NCBI GenBank assembly: GCA_022013395.1
Contig: JAKLQL010000402.1
Span: 1 to 6,863 of the forward strand
Length of the DNA: 6,863 bases
Direction: 5' to 3'
DNA from: Acetobacterium sp.
GTDB lineage: Bacteria > Bacillota > Clostridia > Eubacteriales > Eubacteriaceae
Positions 4,860 to 6,863 of the stretch are shown one piece after another. A program made the translations under genes and the position numbers. The notes beneath the pieces were generated by a model. It did no database searches and was not told the origin of the DNA. It saw only the letters and a program-made list of their open reading frames with translations. The stretch's first letter is position 1; each line of letters opens with the position of its first letter.

Positions 4860-5702
4860 CTATTTTATCTGCTCCAGCAAGGTTTTTCTGGGATAAAAGC
4901 CAAATCGCTCATAAAAGCTGAAGGCTTTCTCGTTGCCGACTGCCACCGACACGGACTTCGTGTGGGCTCCCATCTCATCCATCCAGGTAATGGCATTGCT
5001 TAGCAGCGTCTCACCGAGGCCCAGCCCCCGATAGGTTTCTCGAACATATAACGATTCCATTTCAGCATCACCGGAAAATTCGACCCGGGAAATACAGTAC
5101 CCGATATTTTGGGCGGTTTCCTGATCAACCGCAATTTCAATTCGCAGCTGTCCATTTTTAGCCTTCTGGAGCAGATTTTTTTTACGCATCGCAAACGTAA
5201 ACGCTTCATAGTGGGATTTAAAATTCACGGCGGCATCGCGATGATGCCGGTTCAGCGCTTCCCACAGCTCCTGGATGTCATCCAGCAGCGATTCATCGCC
5301 GCTGCGATAGATGATCGCTGTGATTGGGGGTTTTTCGTGTTGCACCGGTTTTTTCGCCTTGCCTTGCCGCCCAATATCATCTTGGGCTGTGAACGGATCG
5401 CCATCATCCACGACTTCCAGAATGATCACAATCGGATCGGAGATCAATCCATAGTGTTCATCCTCGGGATAGGTCACCGCAATCGCTGGTTCCTGTCCGG
5501 CATAGGAAATCATGCTGGCCATTGAATCCCACTTTGTGCAGAGAAAAAAATGAGCATACTCACCCTGCTCGACAATTTTTAAAAAAGCACCCCGATTGCC
5601 CGGGATGGCCAGGGTATCTTTAACACCGGTTTGATATTCATATTGTTCAAATGCCGCCCGCATTTTAAGCGGCACAATTCCATGCCAGGTTCGTGAAAAC
5701 AT
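4860..5702 (-). CDS. Two-domain protein: ABM-like N-terminus fused to a GNAT acetyltransferase
   Basis: This 280-residue protein has two parts. Residues 1-104 (SRTWHGIVP at 3-11, PGNRGAFLK at 34-42, AHFFLCTKWDSM at 50-61, TYPEDEHYG at 77-85) look like the antibiotic-biosynthesis-monooxygenase type ferredoxin-like fold found as small stand-alone proteins. This part is usually a dimer of unclear function, and I see no proof of oxygenase activity. A charged linker (about 105-126) leads to a GNAT domain (127-280) with ESLYVRETYRGLGLG (acetyl-CoA loop RGLGLG 225-230) and FSFYERFGF (261-269) with likely general acid Tyr264. AGGAG lies five bases before the ATG. It follows the unknown gene by 50 bp and precedes a GNAT gene by 51 bp. 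A relic of a stand-alone version of its N-terminal part lies at 4055-4123, so the two halves were probably once separate. Substrates are unknown. Confidence 0.87.
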   Translation of the reverse strand: MFSRTWHGIVPLKMRAAFEQYEYQTGVKDTLAIPGNRGAFLKIVEQGEYAHFFLCTKWDSMASMISYAGQEPAIAVTYPEDEHYGLISDPIVIILEVVDDGDPFTAQDDIGRQGKAKKPVQHEKPPITAIIYRSGDESLLDDIQELWEALNRHHRDAAVNFKSHYEAFTFAMRKKNLLQKAKNGQLRIEIAVDQETAQNIGYCISRVEFSGDAEMESLYVRETYRGLGLGETLLSNAITWMDEMGAHTKSVSVAVGNEKAFSFYERFGFYPRKTLLEQIK

Positions 5703-5707
5703 GATAA

Positions 5708-5715
5708 CTCCTTTT
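5708..5715 (-). promoter_or_regulatory. Shine-Dalgarno site of the ABM-GNAT gene
   Basis: AAAAGGAG lies five bases before ATG 5702. A TATAAA overlaps it, with a TTTGAA sixteen bases further upstream, so a weak promoter in the 50-bp gap is possible but unproven. Confidence 0.6.
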
Positions 5716-5752
5716 ATACCATAAGTATTTTAAATTCAAAGCTTTCGCAAAC

Positions 5753-6863
5753 TTATGCTAGACTCAGATATATGTTCTCTTGATCAAAAATAAGCTCCAT
5801 TGGCAGATTATACAGTTTATTGACCGCGTCAATATTTTCTACGAATGGACGGACACAGTTGTTTTGGTTATTTTCAAATTGTTTCATTGTCTGTTCGGTT
5901 TTTCTTGAACGTAATTTTTCCAATTGGCTACTTGCTTCAATCAGGGTTTCATCAATCTGTGAATCACAGATAAAGGGAATCTTTGCCACCGTATCTCCGG
6001 CAAATTTATTGATGGATGCAAAGCCATCTAACAAAGATGAATTGATCGAAGACTTGGCATATTCTTCAATCTGATTATAACATTTTGTATATAATTCACG
6101 ATATTGAAAGGAATAATCCTCTATTTTGTGAGTGGAACCTTCAAGATATGCCGAGTCAAAATTTTCCAGTAACATCACTTCAAGAAAGGATGAAAAGGCG
6201 AACAAATATAACGCAAGTTGATATTCTTTGAGCTCAGCCTGTACTTCTTCCAACTTGCCTTTGACATCCTGGTCATGATGGATGAATAGGTTACCTATTT
6301 TTTTATTCATTTTTTTTATGATCCGCTCCCGATAAAAAATAATGCTCTGTTCCGCCTCCCGTTTTATTTCTTGAACATGGATGTGTTTGTTGGTTTTATA
6401 TTTTTCATTGTCCCAATTGTATTTATAGTTATTTAATACATCTTCCAAAACATTCAGGTTACCCCGCTGTTTTGCTTTTTCTTTTTGTTTCAGAAATTCG
6501 AAAATTTCGTGTGAAGTTTCAAGGATTTCTTCTAGTTTTTTATCAATGCTTATCAACGTGGCGGCAATCAACAGTAACGTTGGATCATAAGGTATTTTTG
6601 TAGTCACTTTTACTGAGCCACCTTCTGCCGGTACAAATACAGGTTGACCAACAATTTGTCCATTTGCACCTTGAATGAGCCCGCGAAACCCAGTGCCATC
6701 TTTCGCTTTTGCAAGTTCTCCCAAAACACCTTCCGGGAAAACGGCCTTGTAGTAGCCTTCCATTCCACCAGTTTCAAACGTTTGGGTAACGGTTCGAAAT
6801 GCATCAGGCAAGGTAACAAAGGCTGTTCCCAAAGCAGCAATGCTTACTAATGGTAGTTTTGTC
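5753..6863 (-). CDS. Uncharacterised protein, N-terminus cut by window edge
   Basis: At least 369 residues are readable; the frame is open to the right edge and no start with a ribosome-binding site is seen. A TTG at 6832 is an unlikely start because ten more in-frame codons (KLPLVSIAAL) continue the same hydrophobic segment. Numbered from that TTG, residues 1-80 are Gly- and hydrophobic-rich (FRTVTQTFETGG, YKAVFPEGVLGELAKAKDG). A hydrophobic helix (85-97) follows, then long charged helices likely to form coiled coil (about 96-135 and 155-205), with LNVLEDVLNNYKYNWDNEKY at 127-146. Another hydrophobic stretch is at 206-223 (LALYLFAFSSFLEVMLLENF). The C-terminal part contains RPFVENIDAVNKLYNLPMEL (328-347). 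I recall similar hypothetical proteins in Firmicutes but no established function. The hydrophobic and helical layout would suit membrane association. It is the first gene seen of the minus-strand block, 50 bp before ABM-GNAT. Confidence 0.85.
   Translation of the reverse strand, partial: TKLPLVSIAALGTAFVTLPDAFRTVTQTFETGGMEGYYKAVFPEGVLGELAKAKDGTGFRGLIQGANGQIVGQPVFVPAEGGSVKVTTKIPYDPTLLLIAATLISIDKKLEEILETSHEIFEFLKQKEKAKQRGNLNVLEDVLNNYKYNWDNEKYKTNKHIHVQEIKREAEQSIIFYRERIIKKMNKKIGNLFIHHDQDVKGKLEEVQAELKEYQLALYLFAFSSFLEVMLLENFDSAYLEGSTHKIEDYSFQYRELYTKCYNQIEEYAKSSINSSLLDGFASINKFAGDTVAKIPFICDSQIDETLIEASSQLEKLRSRKTEQTMKQFENNQNNCVRPFVENIDAVNKLYNLPMELIFDQENIYLSLA

Noticed and set aside
5109..5525. Plus-strand open frame of 138 residues inside the ABM-GNAT gene.
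   Set aside because: It is antisense to a gene with clear GNAT motifs, lacks a ribosome-binding site and shows no recognisable domain.

Overview
The window looks like chromosomal DNA from a Gram-positive, clostridial-type bacterium. The signs are moderate GC, strong AGGAGG-type Shine-Dalgarno (SD) sites, short intergenic gaps, a PaiA-type acetyltransferase and a cytoplasmic FrnE-type thioredoxin-fold protein. An Acetobacterium/Eubacteriaceae origin is my guess from overall style; no marker gene proves it.

Layout: two plus-strand genes lie on the left. The first is a membrane-bound GGEEF diguanylate cyclase that runs off the left edge. The second encodes a small acidic Ser/Thr/Asp-rich protein with a proline patch. 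They converge on a minus-strand block ending at an intrinsic terminator (1992-2024). In transcription order (right to left) this block holds a conserved-looking protein of unknown function (cut by the right edge), an ABM-like/GNAT two-domain protein, a stand-alone GNAT, a 352-bp decayed stretch, a PaiA-like GNAT, a transglutaminase-like cysteine protein, and a FrnE/DsbA-family oxidoreductase. Apart from the decayed stretch, gaps are 46-77 bp and I saw no terminator, so much of the block could be co-transcribed.

The most interesting part is the decayed stretch (3971-4322). It holds two recognisable 3' gene relics whose intact relatives are both in this window. One matches the last ~12 codons of the dsbA-like gene. 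The other matches the middle of the ABM-GNAT gene (36 of 45 bases) but ends at its own stop codon just after the ABM-like part. A short dispersed repeat occurs three times in the same orientation, and one copy supplies the last codons of the transglutaminase-like gene. Together these suggest repeated duplication, recombination and loss of small accessory genes here.

The minus-strand genes encode small-molecule acetyltransferases, a thiol oxidoreductase and a possible cysteine hydrolase/transferase, which fits a loosely associated stress or detoxification set. No shared pathway can be shown from sequence alone. I found no CRISPR array, tRNA, rRNA, complete insertion sequence or convincing integron.
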